DNA of 13,858 nucleotides, from contig PIXT01000249.1 of assembly GCA_003096235.1 (NCBI GenBank), positions 1-13,858 of the forward strand, given 5' to 3'. The DNA comes from Candidatus Bathyarchaeum sp. GTDB lineage: Archaea > Thermoproteota > Bathyarchaeia > Bathyarchaeales > Bathyarchaeaceae. The first letter of the stretch is position 1. Each line of letters opens with the position of its first letter. The translations under genes were made by a program, and so were the position numbers. Positions 1 to 7,136 of the stretch are shown piece by piece. Below the pieces are notes generated by a model. It was not told the origin of the DNA. It was given only the letters and a program-made list of their open reading frames with translations, and searched no databases.

Positions 1-2154
1 GTCTAAAGAAGATACAAGATCGTCTGCAACTGTTATTTTTGCATAGTTTTGTGTGCCATTATCACCTTCAGTATTGAAACTCAAAGTTCTAGAAGTAGAA
101 TTAAAGGAAAGACCCGATATCGTGGAATTGGATTCAACAGAGAATACATACTGGTCTTCAGCCAAAAGGGTGGAAATAGATGTAATGCTATGGGCATCAC
201 CATATGTTGAATTTCCATTCCATTCAACTTTTAATTGGTAGTATCCTGTTGCTGGCGGAAACCAAGTTATTGAATATGTTCCAAGTGTGTTTGTTTTGTT
301 TGAAGTTATAGGAACCCAATCATCTATTCCCTGAAAAGTGTATGACAAAATAATTGGTGCCATGTTAACTCCGATTCCGTTGTTATCTAAAAGATAACCA
401 TTAACGCCTACTTGAAATCCATCCAAAGTTGAGGAACTGTTTGTTGAAACTGAAAGGTATGTCGGTGTCTTGACTAAGATGGTTTCAGAAGATACTGAAG
501 TTAGTCCTGCATTGTCTTCAACATTTAATGTCACATTGTATGTATTTGACGAACCATAGATGTGTGATGTAACCGAGCTGGTCGTTGTAAATGATGTGCC
601 GTCACCAAAGTCCCAAGAGTACGAGTTTATAGCGCCATCAATATCAAACGAACCTGAAGCATCAAAAGAAACCTCTTCTCCAACAAAAAGCGTTTGTAGG
701 TCATATGTGAAATCGGCAACAGGCTCTGCATTATAATTAGCGGACAAGGTTATGTTTTCTTCCAAGTTTACGGTCCTTGCCGTATCTTGATTACCATCAG
801 TCCAATTTTGGAAAACATATTTTTGTCCATTAACGAACTGTGTTTCAGGCATTTCAATCAGATACGAGTCAGGCGATAACTGCAAATCATAGGGCGTCTT
901 TGTTGAAACTCCATTGATAGAGAAGACGATGCCAGATACAGGAACTGATTGGATAACTAACTCTGAAACAGGGACTGTGATTGTGGGTTGATTGTTAAGA
1001 ATTGTAGCAGTTCTTTCGATATCTGAATATCCGTTTGAGTCATCTGCGTACCAATATATTCTACAATCGAGAGGCTGGTCATAAGGTTCAACTTGTTCAT
1101 ATCTAGTGCGATTGCAATAATCTAGTGCCCTGTCCCAATCACTTGCTTCCTTTGCTCCCCAGTAATATGCATAATCGTCGCCAATGTTCAATCCAGTAGA
1201 AGCGAAAACATGCCCAGATGCGTTATCTCTATAAGCCACAAATTCAGGGCTCGTCTTTGAACTAAAAGATAACCAATAGGGATCAGATGGATTGTTAGTT
1301 CCTTGATTATCTGTGATGTTTTGCTCAACGCCTCCACCGAAGCTCATGTGCGTGTAAGAATTGCTGAACATCTGCATGTAATCAGCTTGTGTGGTTTCAA
1401 CCCACCTATGATTTCGATATACCCTCAAGGTTGCATTCCCAAAAATGACGTCAACATATATTGCGTTTTGAACAAAGCTTTGATACTCTCCTAAGCCTAT
1501 AGCGTTAGTGTCTGCTCGGTGCCGTCCAATTCCACCTTGTCTACTACCATAGTCTCTAATCAGATCGTCATCATCGGCGAGGTCATTGTTTTGATTGAAA
1601 TCGATTCGAAAATCGTTCCATAACTCAACATCATTGCTCCAGCCCCAGCTCGCAAAATCCCATCCAAGATAAACTGCGTCATCAATAATTGCGTGACCAG
1701 AATTTCCTTCAACAATTGTTAAAGCAACAAGTGGATAATCTGGAGCATCAACAACTGGATTACCATAGTATGCATAAACAATCTTATCTTCTAATCCAGC
1801 TAGGTCTGTTTGAAAAACCACAGTAGCGTGAGTGCTATTGATGTCTGCAACTGCACTAAAAACCTCAGAATTTCCTTCAACTACTCGTATGTCATCGCCG
1901 TTGACTTGAGCAAATCCACCGTGTTCGAAAGTAAATTCGATTGAAAAGTCCGTAAGGTCAAAGCCACTACGTTCAGTAATCATAATTACCTGTCTTTTTT
2001 CCCAATCATCATCCCACCATTCCTGAGCTAGCACAGGGTGAACAACAAATGGAAAAACCAGCAAAACCGTGAACAATATGATTAACATGAAAGCAATGAT
2101 TCTTGAATGAATACAACACGTTTTGGACAAAGAATAATTCAAGACTCGCCCCAT
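1..2154 (-). CDS. Large secreted/cell-surface protein with DUF2341-like, PKD and Ig-like modules (3' end missing)
   Basis: I translated an uninterrupted minus-strand frame from an ATG at 2154 to the window edge, giving 718 codons with the C terminus outside. Residues 1-45 form a signal peptide or anchor: a basic start, a hydrophobic run around 19-38, and a likely cleavage after VLAQ. It is followed by WWDDDWEKRQ, typical of the opening of DUF2341-type domains. Residues about 388-473 resemble a PEGA or B-repeat module (NGVSTKTPYDL, YVFQNWTDG). Residues about 478-560 are a PKD domain with WDFGDG near 512. Two further beta-sandwich segments start near 566 and 672. The many N-x-S/T sequons suit a glycosylated exported protein. 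A TATA-like TTTATAATA lies about 25 bases upstream, suggesting a nearly leaderless message. A C-terminal membrane anchor would be expected but is not in view. The binding role is unknown; adhesion or S-layer association is only a guess. Confidence 0.85.
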   Translation of the reverse strand, partial: MGRVLNYSLSKTCCIHSRIIAFMLIILFTVLLVFPFVVHPVLAQEWWDDDWEKRQVIMITERSGFDLTDFSIEFTFEHGGFAQVNGDDIRVVEGNSEVFSAVADINSTHATVVFQTDLAGLEDKIVYAYYGNPVVDAPDYPLVALTIVEGNSGHAIIDDAVYLGWDFASWGWSNDVELWNDFRIDFNQNNDLADDDDLIRDYGSRQGGIGRHRADTNAIGLGEYQSFVQNAIYVDVIFGNATLRVYRNHRWVETTQADYMQMFSNSYTHMSFGGGVEQNITDNQGTNNPSDPYWLSFSSKTSPEFVAYRDNASGHVFASTGLNIGDDYAYYWGAKEASDWDRALDYCNRTRYEQVEPYDQPLDCRIYWYADDSNGYSDIERTATILNNQPTITVPVSELVIQSVPVSGIVFSINGVSTKTPYDLQLSPDSYLIEMPETQFVNGQKYVFQNWTDGNQDTARTVNLEENITLSANYNAEPVADFTYDLQTLFVGEEVSFDASGSFDIDGAINSYSWDFGDGTSFTTTSSVTSHIYGSSNTYNVTLNVEDNAGLTSVSSETILVKTPTYLSVSTNSSSTLDGFQVGVNGYLLDNNGIGVNMAPIILSYTFQGIDDWVPITSNKTNTLGTYSITWFPPATGYYQLKVEWNGNSTYGDAHSITSISTLLAEDQYVFSVESNSTISGLSFNSTSRTLSFNTEGDNGTQNYAKITVADDLVSSLD

Positions 2155-2171
2155 CTAGTAAAGACATAATT

Positions 2172-2184
2172 GTTATTATAAAAT
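2172..2184 (-). promoter_or_regulatory. TATA-like promoter of the surface-protein gene
   Basis: On the minus strand ATTTTATAATAAC lies about 20-30 bases before the ATG at 2154, the spacing expected for an archaeal TATA box driving a leaderless or nearly leaderless transcript. The rest of the gap from 2155 to 2356 shows no open frame or repeat that I can support. Confidence 0.4.
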
Positions 2185-2356
2185 TATTGCAGGTCTAAAA
2201 CGATTCAAACATAATTACAGGAAAACACAATTGGCAAGAAAACCCAAAATGAGTAGTCAGAAAACTTGCCTGAGAGCCAATCGAGCAACAAAACAGTAAA
2301 AGTTTCCAGAAAACCTTAATTCAGGGTATTCATCAGAATAGCAAAGAAAAGCAGAA

Positions 2357-2464
2357 GCCGGGGTAGCCTAGCCTGGTTATGGCGCCAGACTCATGATCTG
2401 GAGAGCAATCTCCTAAACTTTAGGTGCCCAGAAGTCGCGGGCTCGACTCCCGCCCCCGGCACCA
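2357..2464 (+). tRNA. tRNA-Met(CAU), elongator type, with probable 30-nt intron in the variable loop
   Basis: The acceptor GCCGGGG (2357-2363) pairs perfectly with CCCCGGC (2454-2460). Discriminator A is at 2461 and CCA (2462-2464) is encoded. The D arm is 2366-2383. Anticodon stem CCAGA/TCTGG (2385-2389, 2397-2401) closes loop CTCATGA with anticodon CAT at 2392-2394. The T arm is GCGGG/CCCGC (2437-2441, 2449-2453). Between the anticodon stem and T stem lie 35 nt where 5 are normal. Removing 2404-2433 leaves AGGTC and a standard 75-nt tRNA. An initiator is unlikely because the anticodon stem lacks the GGG/CCC pairs. A tRNA-Ile2, whose CAU anticodon is modified, is not fully excluded. A short T-rich stretch just downstream (2467-2476) may end transcription. 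Confidence 0.88.
2404..2433 (+). other. Probable noncanonical tRNA intron (position 45/46) with bulge-helix-bulge-like sites
   Basis: The predicted fold puts CTGG (2398-2401, anticodon stem 3' strand) against CCAG (2428-2431) as the four-pair central helix. Flanking three-base bulges are AG|A at the 5' site and AA|G at the 3' site, exactly where a bulge-helix-bulge is cut. An inner helix GCA/TGC (2405-2407, 2425-2427) continues to CCTAA/TTAGG (2412-2416, 2420-2424) with loop ACT. The outer helix is weak, so this is a relaxed motif. The intron's CCAG copies the 5' strand of the anticodon stem, so the two compete for the same partner. The boundaries are my inference from this geometry and the restored tRNA length. 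Confidence 0.7.
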
Positions 2465-2629
2465 TGCTTCTTTTAGCAAGAAAGCTCACCAGCCAACTGT
2501 TGGCATCGTACAAAGTTAAGTCAGTAGTCATAGAATTTAGCCCCAAATGACAAATGGAGACTTAACTAAAATAGCTTACAATAACTGTGAAAGAAAGGTA
2601 GTTCAAGTATGCACAAGGTTTGCAACAAT

Positions 2630-3196
2630 TCAAGACTGAACCAGTTGAGCAACCTCTTTTGCCCAGTCGCGTATTGCGTTTAGGTCTCTTGTGTCGTAGA
2701 GTCCGGGTTCTGTTTCTTTGACTCCGGCTTCTTCTAGTTGCGGCTTAACCGCTGACAGAGTTTTTTTGAAAAACCATCCCATCTTGTTGAAGTTGTAGAC
2801 TCCTCCAAACAAGCCCAAAGCGATAGGCTGCAGATTGTATTTGGCGGCTTTTTCTTCAAGATACTTTGTTCGGGCGTATTCAATTTCTGTATCTACGTCT
2901 GCGTTTTCATCTAAGGGGTACATGGCGCCGCAGGAGATGAAGATTGCAGTTTTTTTGGTTGCCAGTTCTTTCTGGAACTTTTTAAGGAACTTTTCGGGTT
3001 CTTTTGTCCATTTTTTTATTTTTATTCCACTGCCCACTAACACAAGCTCGTAATCGTTGATGTCCTTGACTTTTTCGTCCTTGAGGTTAACTACTTTGGC
3101 GTCTAATCCTTCTTGACGAAACACATCTGCAATCTCGTCTGAAGTACGAGCAGTTGCACCATACCTTGTCCCATAAACAATCAATGCTTTAGTCAA
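2630..3196 (-). CDS. Flavodoxin-domain protein (188 aa)
   Basis: This is a single-domain flavodoxin-fold protein expected to bind FMN and act as a cytosolic electron carrier or quinone/flavin reductase. The start ALIVYGTRYGAT carries the phosphate-binding loop T-x-Y-G-A-T. It is followed by alternating strands (VLVGSGI, AIFISCGAMYP, IALGLFGGVYN) and helices. GVYNFNKMGWFFKK and the overall length resemble HemG-like (protoporphyrinogen oxidase type) and flavodoxin_5 families, but no haem-pathway neighbour is present, so I give no symbol. No ATG is available. TTG at 3196 gives MTKALIVYGT and has GGGG 10 bases upstream, whereas TTG at 3205 has the same G run almost touching it, so I prefer 3196. 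It follows the methyltransferase on the same strand after about 100 bases containing a hairpin, and is probably separately transcribed. Confidence 0.85.
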   Translation of the reverse strand: MTKALIVYGTRYGATARTSDEIADVFRQEGLDAKVVNLKDEKVKDINDYELVLVGSGIKIKKWTKEPEKFLKKFQKELATKKTAIFISCGAMYPLDENADVDTEIEYARTKYLEEKAAKYNLQPIALGLFGGVYNFNKMGWFFKKTLSAVKPQLEEAGVKETEPGLYDTRDLNAIRDWAKEVAQLVQS

Positions 3197-3271
3197 AATA
3201 ATCAAATCCCCTGTTTTGTTGTATGCTGTTTAATTTGTAAAGTTTTCGACCAACAACGCATACATCAAATC

Positions 3272-3294
3272 AAAGCCAAGCAGGCGACGGCTTT
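3272..3294 (-). repeat. Hairpin between methyltransferase and flavodoxin genes
   Basis: AAAGCC (3272-3277) and GGCTTT (3289-3294) form a six-pair stem with an 11-base loop, directly after the methyltransferase stop. It could help end or process the importer operon transcript. It lacks a clear following T run, so a terminator is only a suggestion. Confidence 0.3.
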
Positions 3295-3302
3295 TCAACA
3301 GT

Positions 3303-3902
3303 TCAGCCTTTATAGGCAAAGCATAGGTAGCATCCTGGTTCGTCTTTGATGCTGATTTTTGTGAATCCTGTTTGTTGTAGCAACTGGGTCATTTGATCGT
3401 TTTTGGGCAACATAGAGTGTGCTACTTGACGTGAAACTTTTTTGTGGTGAGCCTTTAGTTCTTCGCTGCTGAGTGCATGAGCTATGACAAGTTTGCTGCC
3501 TGATTTTAGCATATAGTTGATGTTCTGTAAGGCTTCTTGCTTGTGGTCTAGGTGCGGAAACATGCCAAAGCAGATAACAGCGTCAAAGGTTTCTGCTGGA
3601 AAGGGGGGTTCTTCGATGTTTCCAACTTTTATGGTTACATTTGGGTTGTGTGAATGTTTTGTTTGGCATACTTGAACCATCTTTTCGGAGTAGTCGATTG
3701 CAGTAACTGAGCCAGATGGTCCCACCTCTTTTAGTATATAAGGAATTAATACTCCAGTGCCGGTGCCCACATCCAAGATGTTCTGTCCAGATTTTAGACC
3801 AAATTGGGGCACAAGGGTCTCCAAAAAAGAGCAAAGGCTAGGGGTGTGGAACTTTTCGTCCCATGTGTCTGCCGCGTTGTCGAAGTATTCTTTTGCGCTC
3901 AT
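3303..3902 (-). CDS. Class I SAM-dependent methyltransferase (199 aa)
   Basis: A Rossmann-type methyltransferase. Motif I, NILDVGTGTG, is at residues 41-50; the acidic SAM-ribose residue is Asp70 in AIDYS; the motif IV region FDAVICFGMFPHL is at 106-118. The N terminus YFDNAADTWDEKF is the usual lead-in for small-molecule methyltransferases of the UbiE/type-11 kind. Residues 150-166 (KAHHKKVSRQVAHSMLP) carry a His-His pair and other histidines that could contact a substrate or metal. The acceptor cannot be told from sequence. The ATG at 3902 lies 11 bases after the stop of the ABC binding protein, so it is almost certainly the last gene of that operon. That suggests a role tied to the imported compound, for example modifying a cofactor or metalloid. 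This link is inference from position only. Confidence 0.88.
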   Translation of the reverse strand: MSAKEYFDNAADTWDEKFHTPSLCSFLETLVPQFGLKSGQNILDVGTGTGVLIPYILKEVGPSGSVTAIDYSEKMVQVCQTKHSHNPNVTIKVGNIEEPPFPAETFDAVICFGMFPHLDHKQEALQNINYMLKSGSKLVIAHALSSEELKAHHKKVSRQVAHSMLPKNDQMTQLLQQTGFTKISIKDEPGCYLCFAYKG

Positions 3903-3913
3903 TTTGTTTGTCT

Positions 3914-4882
3914 CTACCTCTTTTTTCTGGAGATGTATAGTAGCACCGCCATAACTGCAACACCTACAAGCGCCAACGATGTGGTTATCTGGAATATGGT
4001 TACTTGGTTTTGTAGATCAGCGTTTTCTGCCTTAAGAGCAGATGTGGAGTGCCATGTGATTGTTGCGTTGAAAAGTTGCTCTGCGTTGTAGCTGAACATT
4101 TTAGACAAAGTTTCGGTGTCTGGAAGAGCCCCAGGAAAGTTTGTCAAGACAACATGCTCAGCACCCACCTGAGAAGCGATTCCTTCCCCAAACTCAACAT
4201 CGATTTGAAGATTATCCACTACCAAAGCCACACCTTCAACCTGAGCAGTCTCTAACAAAGATGTTATGTCACCAGCAGACAGCGTTTCTGGCGGATTGTA
4301 TGTTGCAACAACATTGAAGCCCGCAGATTCTATGAACGTTTTCAGCCATCCCATACAGATGACCTTCACGTTTGACGCCTGCAAAGTTTCAGCCTGATTT
4401 GCCATCCAGCTGGAAACTGCGTCTACATCGTTTATCATTTCTGAAATTTTTGAATCCAAGTTTACATCCAAGATTTGGCTCAGGTTTCCGCCTACTCCAC
4501 GTATGTAGCTTTTTGCGCCTTCAGCAGTGTTGTATACTCCGGGAATAGAAACTACGGTCAGGTCTTGGTTTCCTGCAGATTCAATTAATCCATCAAGCCA
4601 GAATTCGCCCTGAATGTTTTGTTTAAACAAAATTGTTGCTTTGCTCACAGCGTCGACGTATCCAGGTTTCATGTCAAAATCGGCGGGACACAATCCGGGC
4701 TGAACCAGAACCAAAACTTCAGCAGTGTCTCCTAGAAAGTCTTCAACTACGCTGCCAACCGCGCTTGTTGTGCATACGATTATGGGTTTTTCTGTGGTAT
4801 TTTGTGCTTCTGCTACGGAGAGAAACAGCAGAGGCAAAATCATTAGGGTCATGCTTAAACTTAACAGTTTTTTGTTTTTCAT
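3914..4882 (-). CDS. ABC importer substrate-binding protein, divergent TroA/ZnuA-like, membrane anchored (322 aa)
   Basis: An extracytoplasmic binding protein of the cluster-9 (TroA/ZnuA) superfamily. The signal peptide is residues 1-26 and a C-terminal helix at about 301-317 is followed by RKKR, so it is anchored in the membrane. A short heptad-like stretch (about 281-298) precedes the anchor. Family cues are VSKATILFKQ and GEFWLDGLIESAG at 79-103 and the partner gene order. The usual zinc/manganese ligands are absent: the PH of the DPH motif is Pro66-Ala67, and the whole protein has only His243 and His278. Cysteines lie at 37, 65 and 177, two of them at or near ligand positions. The ATG overlaps the permease stop (ATGA), with GGAGG 10 bases upstream. 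Transport of a metal in another coordination, or of a metal complex, fits better than free Zn2+. Confidence 0.85.
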   Translation of the reverse strand: MKNKKLLSLSMTLMILPLLFLSVAEAQNTTEKPIIVCTTSAVGSVVEDFLGDTAEVLVLVQPGLCPADFDMKPGYVDAVSKATILFKQNIQGEFWLDGLIESAGNQDLTVVSIPGVYNTAEGAKSYIRGVGGNLSQILDVNLDSKISEMINDVDAVSSWMANQAETLQASNVKVICMGWLKTFIESAGFNVVATYNPPETLSAGDITSLLETAQVEGVALVVDNLQIDVEFGEGIASQVGAEHVVLTNFPGALPDTETLSKMFSYNAEQLFNATITWHSTSALKAENADLQNQVTIFQITTSLALVGVAVMAVLLYISRKKR

Positions 4883-5706
4883 TTCTCATTTTCCTCCTTT
4901 CTTCTTCGTTTTGGTGATAGAAGAAGTGCGATTACGAAAACAACAGTTGAAACAATTACGATGCAAGAACCAACTGGTAAATCAAAAAACAAAGAGACAA
5001 AAAGTCCAGAAACAGTTGTTGTCATCCCGATTAGGGGGGATGCAATTATTACTTTTCTCATGTTTTCAGAAAACTGTAGAACTGTGGAGGCGGGATTAAA
5101 GAGCAGAGCATAGATGAGTAGCCCTCCGACAAGTTTGAGTGAAAAAGTTATGACAACTCCCGCCAAAAAGATGATCAAGTAAATGAAGGGCTTTGTGTTG
5201 ATTCCATCTGCTTCAGCCAGTTTACGGTTAAACATTATGGCAAAAAGCTCCTTCCACGTGAAATAGACTATAGCAATCGCCGAGGCAAACAATGTGACAA
5301 GATAAACTAGGTCAGTGTTGGTCATGGAAATTATGCTGCCCCAAAGAACGTTAGCTACTTGGCTGCTAAGCCCCACCTCTGGCGCTAAGGTCAAAAACAC
5401 GAAAGCCAAAGCCATGTTCAAAGGAAAAACTATGCTAGTTATAGTATCCGCATGCAATCGCGCCTTATCCGCTACGGGACCTATCAGAAGCGCTGTGCCT
5501 GACGCAAAAAGCAACCCAGTTACAAGAGGATTTGTTGCAGTGGCTACACCTAACGCTGCACCAGCAAAAGCACCGTGCGACATGGAGTAGCCTATTGCTG
5601 AAAGACGCATTCTAACAACAAAAACTCCGATTAATCCCATCAAAAAGCCTGCAAGGATACAGGCAAGTAGTGCACGTTGCATTATAGCGTATTCGAGCCA
5701 GATCAA
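4879..5706 (-). CDS. ABC importer permease, ZnuB/TroC-like (275 aa)
   Basis: An integral membrane subunit of the ABC-3 permease family (manganese/zinc/iron chelate type), with roughly eight hydrophobic helices over its length. Recognisable family features are the Gly-rich early helix ILAGFLMGLIGVFVV, the SMSHGAFAGAALG segment near residues 37-50, and GGLLIYALLFNPAST near the ATPase contact region. I keep the TTG start at 5706 because GGAGG sits nine bases before it and it overlaps the ATPase stop as TTGA. The next ATG, at 5682, has no ribosome site. The gene ends inside the start of the binding-protein gene, so the three importer genes are translationally coupled. It would form a homodimeric channel for whatever the adjacent binding protein delivers. 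Confidence 0.92.
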   Translation of the reverse strand: MIWLEYAIMQRALLACILAGFLMGLIGVFVVRMRLSAIGYSMSHGAFAGAALGVATATNPLVTGLLFASGTALLIGPVADKARLHADTITSIVFPLNMALAFVFLTLAPEVGLSSQVANVLWGSIISMTNTDLVYLVTLFASAIAIVYFTWKELFAIMFNRKLAEADGINTKPFIYLIIFLAGVVITFSLKLVGGLLIYALLFNPASTVLQFSENMRKVIIASPLIGMTTTVSGLFVSLFFDLPVGSCIVIVSTVVFVIALLLSPKRRRKEENEK

Positions 5707-6458
5707 TGGCTGTGTCCCTCCAGTGATGTGGTGTGTGGATGATTCTCTACTAGAGGTAACGCGTCTTCTGGGGCGCCATCAAAAGTGACTTTGCCGCCAG
5801 TTACAACTATGACCCTGTTGCAGTGATCGAGCATGTGGTGAATGTCATGAGTTACAATAAGGGTGGTCAAGTCCTGCTCTTCATGAAGCCGTGTAATCAG
5901 GGAAGGAATTTGTCCCCGCGAATCTGGGTCCAAGTTGCTGAAGGGCTCATCCAAAAGAAGAATTTTGGGGTTTTTTGCGAATGCTCTAGCCAGCATCACT
6001 TTTTGTTGTTGTCCACCAGAGAGTTTGCCCATGGGTCTTGCTGCCAGCTCTTCGATTCCGATTAGTTTCATGGCGTCTGATGCCCTTTTTTTGTCCTCTT
6101 CTTGGGGATTGTTTAGAAAGCCTATCTGTCCATAGCATCCCATTAACACCACATCAAATGCGGTGTATGGTTCACCTGGTTTTACCATAAAGTCTTGAGG
6201 AACATACCCGATTTGGCATCTTATTTTTCGTCCATTAGATTGAACATCTAATCCGAAAACGGATACTTTTCCGTTGAATGGTGGAAGCAGCCCGTTTATT
6301 GTTTCGAGCAGCGTTGTTTTTCCGGAGGCGTTTGGTCCCACCACATAAACCAGCTCGTTTCTGTTGATTGTCAGGTTTATGCCTTTGATTGCGGGTCTTC
6401 TTTCGCCTTCGTAGACGGTGGAAACGTTTTCAAGTGTGATGATTGTGTCGTTGTTCAT
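5703..6458 (-). CDS. ABC importer ATP-binding protein, ZnuC-like (251 aa)
   Basis: The ATPase of the importer, on the cytosolic face. All motifs are intact: Walker A GPNASGKTT at about residues 41-49, the Q-loop in GYVPQD, signature LSGGQQQ, Walker B ILLLDEPFSNLD, and switch His in IVTHD. The last 15 residues contain four histidines (HPHTTSLEGHSH), a tail seen in metal transporters that may bind or sense metal. The frame could start at a GTG at 6503, but that adds a basic, unconserved 15-residue stretch. The ATG at 6458 begins a normal NBD and lies about 30 bases after a TATA-like GTTTAAAC, so a short-leader transcript starting there is more likely. It is the first gene of the operon, which reads to 3303. 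Confidence 0.9.
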   Translation of the reverse strand: MNNDTIITLENVSTVYEGERRPAIKGINLTINRNELVYVVGPNASGKTTLLETINGLLPPFNGKVSVFGLDVQSNGRKIRCQIGYVPQDFMVKPGEPYTAFDVVLMGCYGQIGFLNNPQEEDKKRASDAMKLIGIEELAARPMGKLSGGQQQKVMLARAFAKNPKILLLDEPFSNLDPDSRGQIPSLITRLHEEQDLTTLIVTHDIHHMLDHCNRVIVVTGGKVTFDGAPEDALPLVENHPHTTSLEGHSH

Positions 6459-6486
6459 TGTTTTGTGGCTGCTCCTGTAATGATAA

Positions 6487-6501
6487 GGGTTTAAACAACC
6501 C
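6487..6501 (-). promoter_or_regulatory. Promoter/possible operator of the importer operon
   Basis: The palindrome GTTTAAAC (6489-6496) sits inside an inverted repeat GGGTT...AACCC (6487-6491, 6497-6501). It is placed like an archaeal TATA box, about 25 bases before an expected transcript start near 6467 and about 30 before the ATG at 6458. A symmetric site over the TATA element could also be a binding site for a metal-responsive repressor. No such regulator is encoded beside it. Confidence 0.4.
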
Positions 6502-6634
6502 ACAAGTGTTACCTTTTAAGATTTCCGTATTACTTTGTAGCTATTAAACGTTTATCCAACAACAAAAAAGCACAGCAAGAACTGATTATGACTAAAATAC
6601 TTGGAACTAACAAGAGAAGCAATCACGGAAATAT

Positions 6635-7132
6635 TTAGGGCATCATCGGTAAAATGTAATTTCTTTTTTTGCCTATCCAGTCACCGATTAATGCTCCTAA
6701 ACCAAAGCACACTGCAGCGCAAAGTACCGCAAAAGGCCATGTGCCAGATGCGCCAAGCAATAATGTTCTGTTTAGAATGAAAACGCAGATTACCCATAGA
6801 ACAAAACCGATAGGCGTTATTCCCAGCAGGATGAATAAGGCTCTATTAATCCTCATTGAGGGTCTAACGCGGATATAATATGCAAAACCCATGCAAAGAA
6901 GTGTGGCAAGCAGTCCAAAGATTGCGCGTTCAATCGTAACTTGCGTGAAAAAGGAAGGAACTAAGCTAAAAACGATCGTCAATATCACCAAGAGTATCCA
7001 GTAAGGTTTCCACCACCAAGGCTTAGGTCTTGAGGACTTGGTTTCAACCATTTTTGGCGTACCTCTTGGGATGCTCGGTTCCTTGGGAATCCAGCCTCGA
7101 ACAAAGTGTTCTAAACGATTTTTTAGGTTCAT
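6635..7132 (-). CDS. Unrecognised four-helix membrane protein with N-terminal GWIPKEP motif (165 aa)
   Basis: I do not recognise the family. The protein begins MNLKNRLEHFVRGWIPKEP, then a basic, Pro- and Trp-rich linker to about residue 43. Four hydrophobic helices follow (around 44-65, 69-86, 95-119 and 130-150), and it ends with a basic GKKRNYILP segment. Positive charge before the first helix predicts that the motif-bearing N terminus is cytosolic. The motif is shared with the two genes just upstream (to higher coordinates), while the helical bodies differ. The ATG lies four bases after the preceding stop, so it is the last gene of the four-gene operon starting at 8881. No catalytic motif is visible. 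A small transporter, sensor or scaffold membrane subunit are all possible. Confidence 0.75.
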   Translation of the reverse strand: MNLKNRLEHFVRGWIPKEPSIPRGTPKMVETKSSRPKPWWWKPYWILLVILTIVFSLVPSFFTQVTIERAIFGLLATLLCMGFAYYIRVRPSMRINRALFILLGITPIGFVLWVICVFILNRTLLLGASGTWPFAVLCAAVCFGLGALIGDWIGKKRNYILPMMP

Positions 7133-7136
7133 GATT

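Noticed and set aside
1303..1494. Plus-strand 63-codon frame
   Set aside because: It is antisense to the continuous surface-protein reading frame and has no promoter or recognisable product.
2400..2413. GGAGA-GCAA-TCTCC hairpin read as a class II variable arm
   Set aside because: A long-arm tRNA with anticodon CAU is not expected, and 21 further bases would remain before the T stem. The intron model restores a normal length and cut geometry instead.
4725..5099. Plus-strand open frame of 124 codons
   Set aside because: It is antisense across the junction of the binding-protein and permease genes, which have clear family motifs and ribosome sites.
6459..6503. GTG-start extension of the ATPase
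   Set aside because: It covers the TATA-like element, adds 15 residues not typical of the family, and has no better ribosome site than the ATG at 6458.
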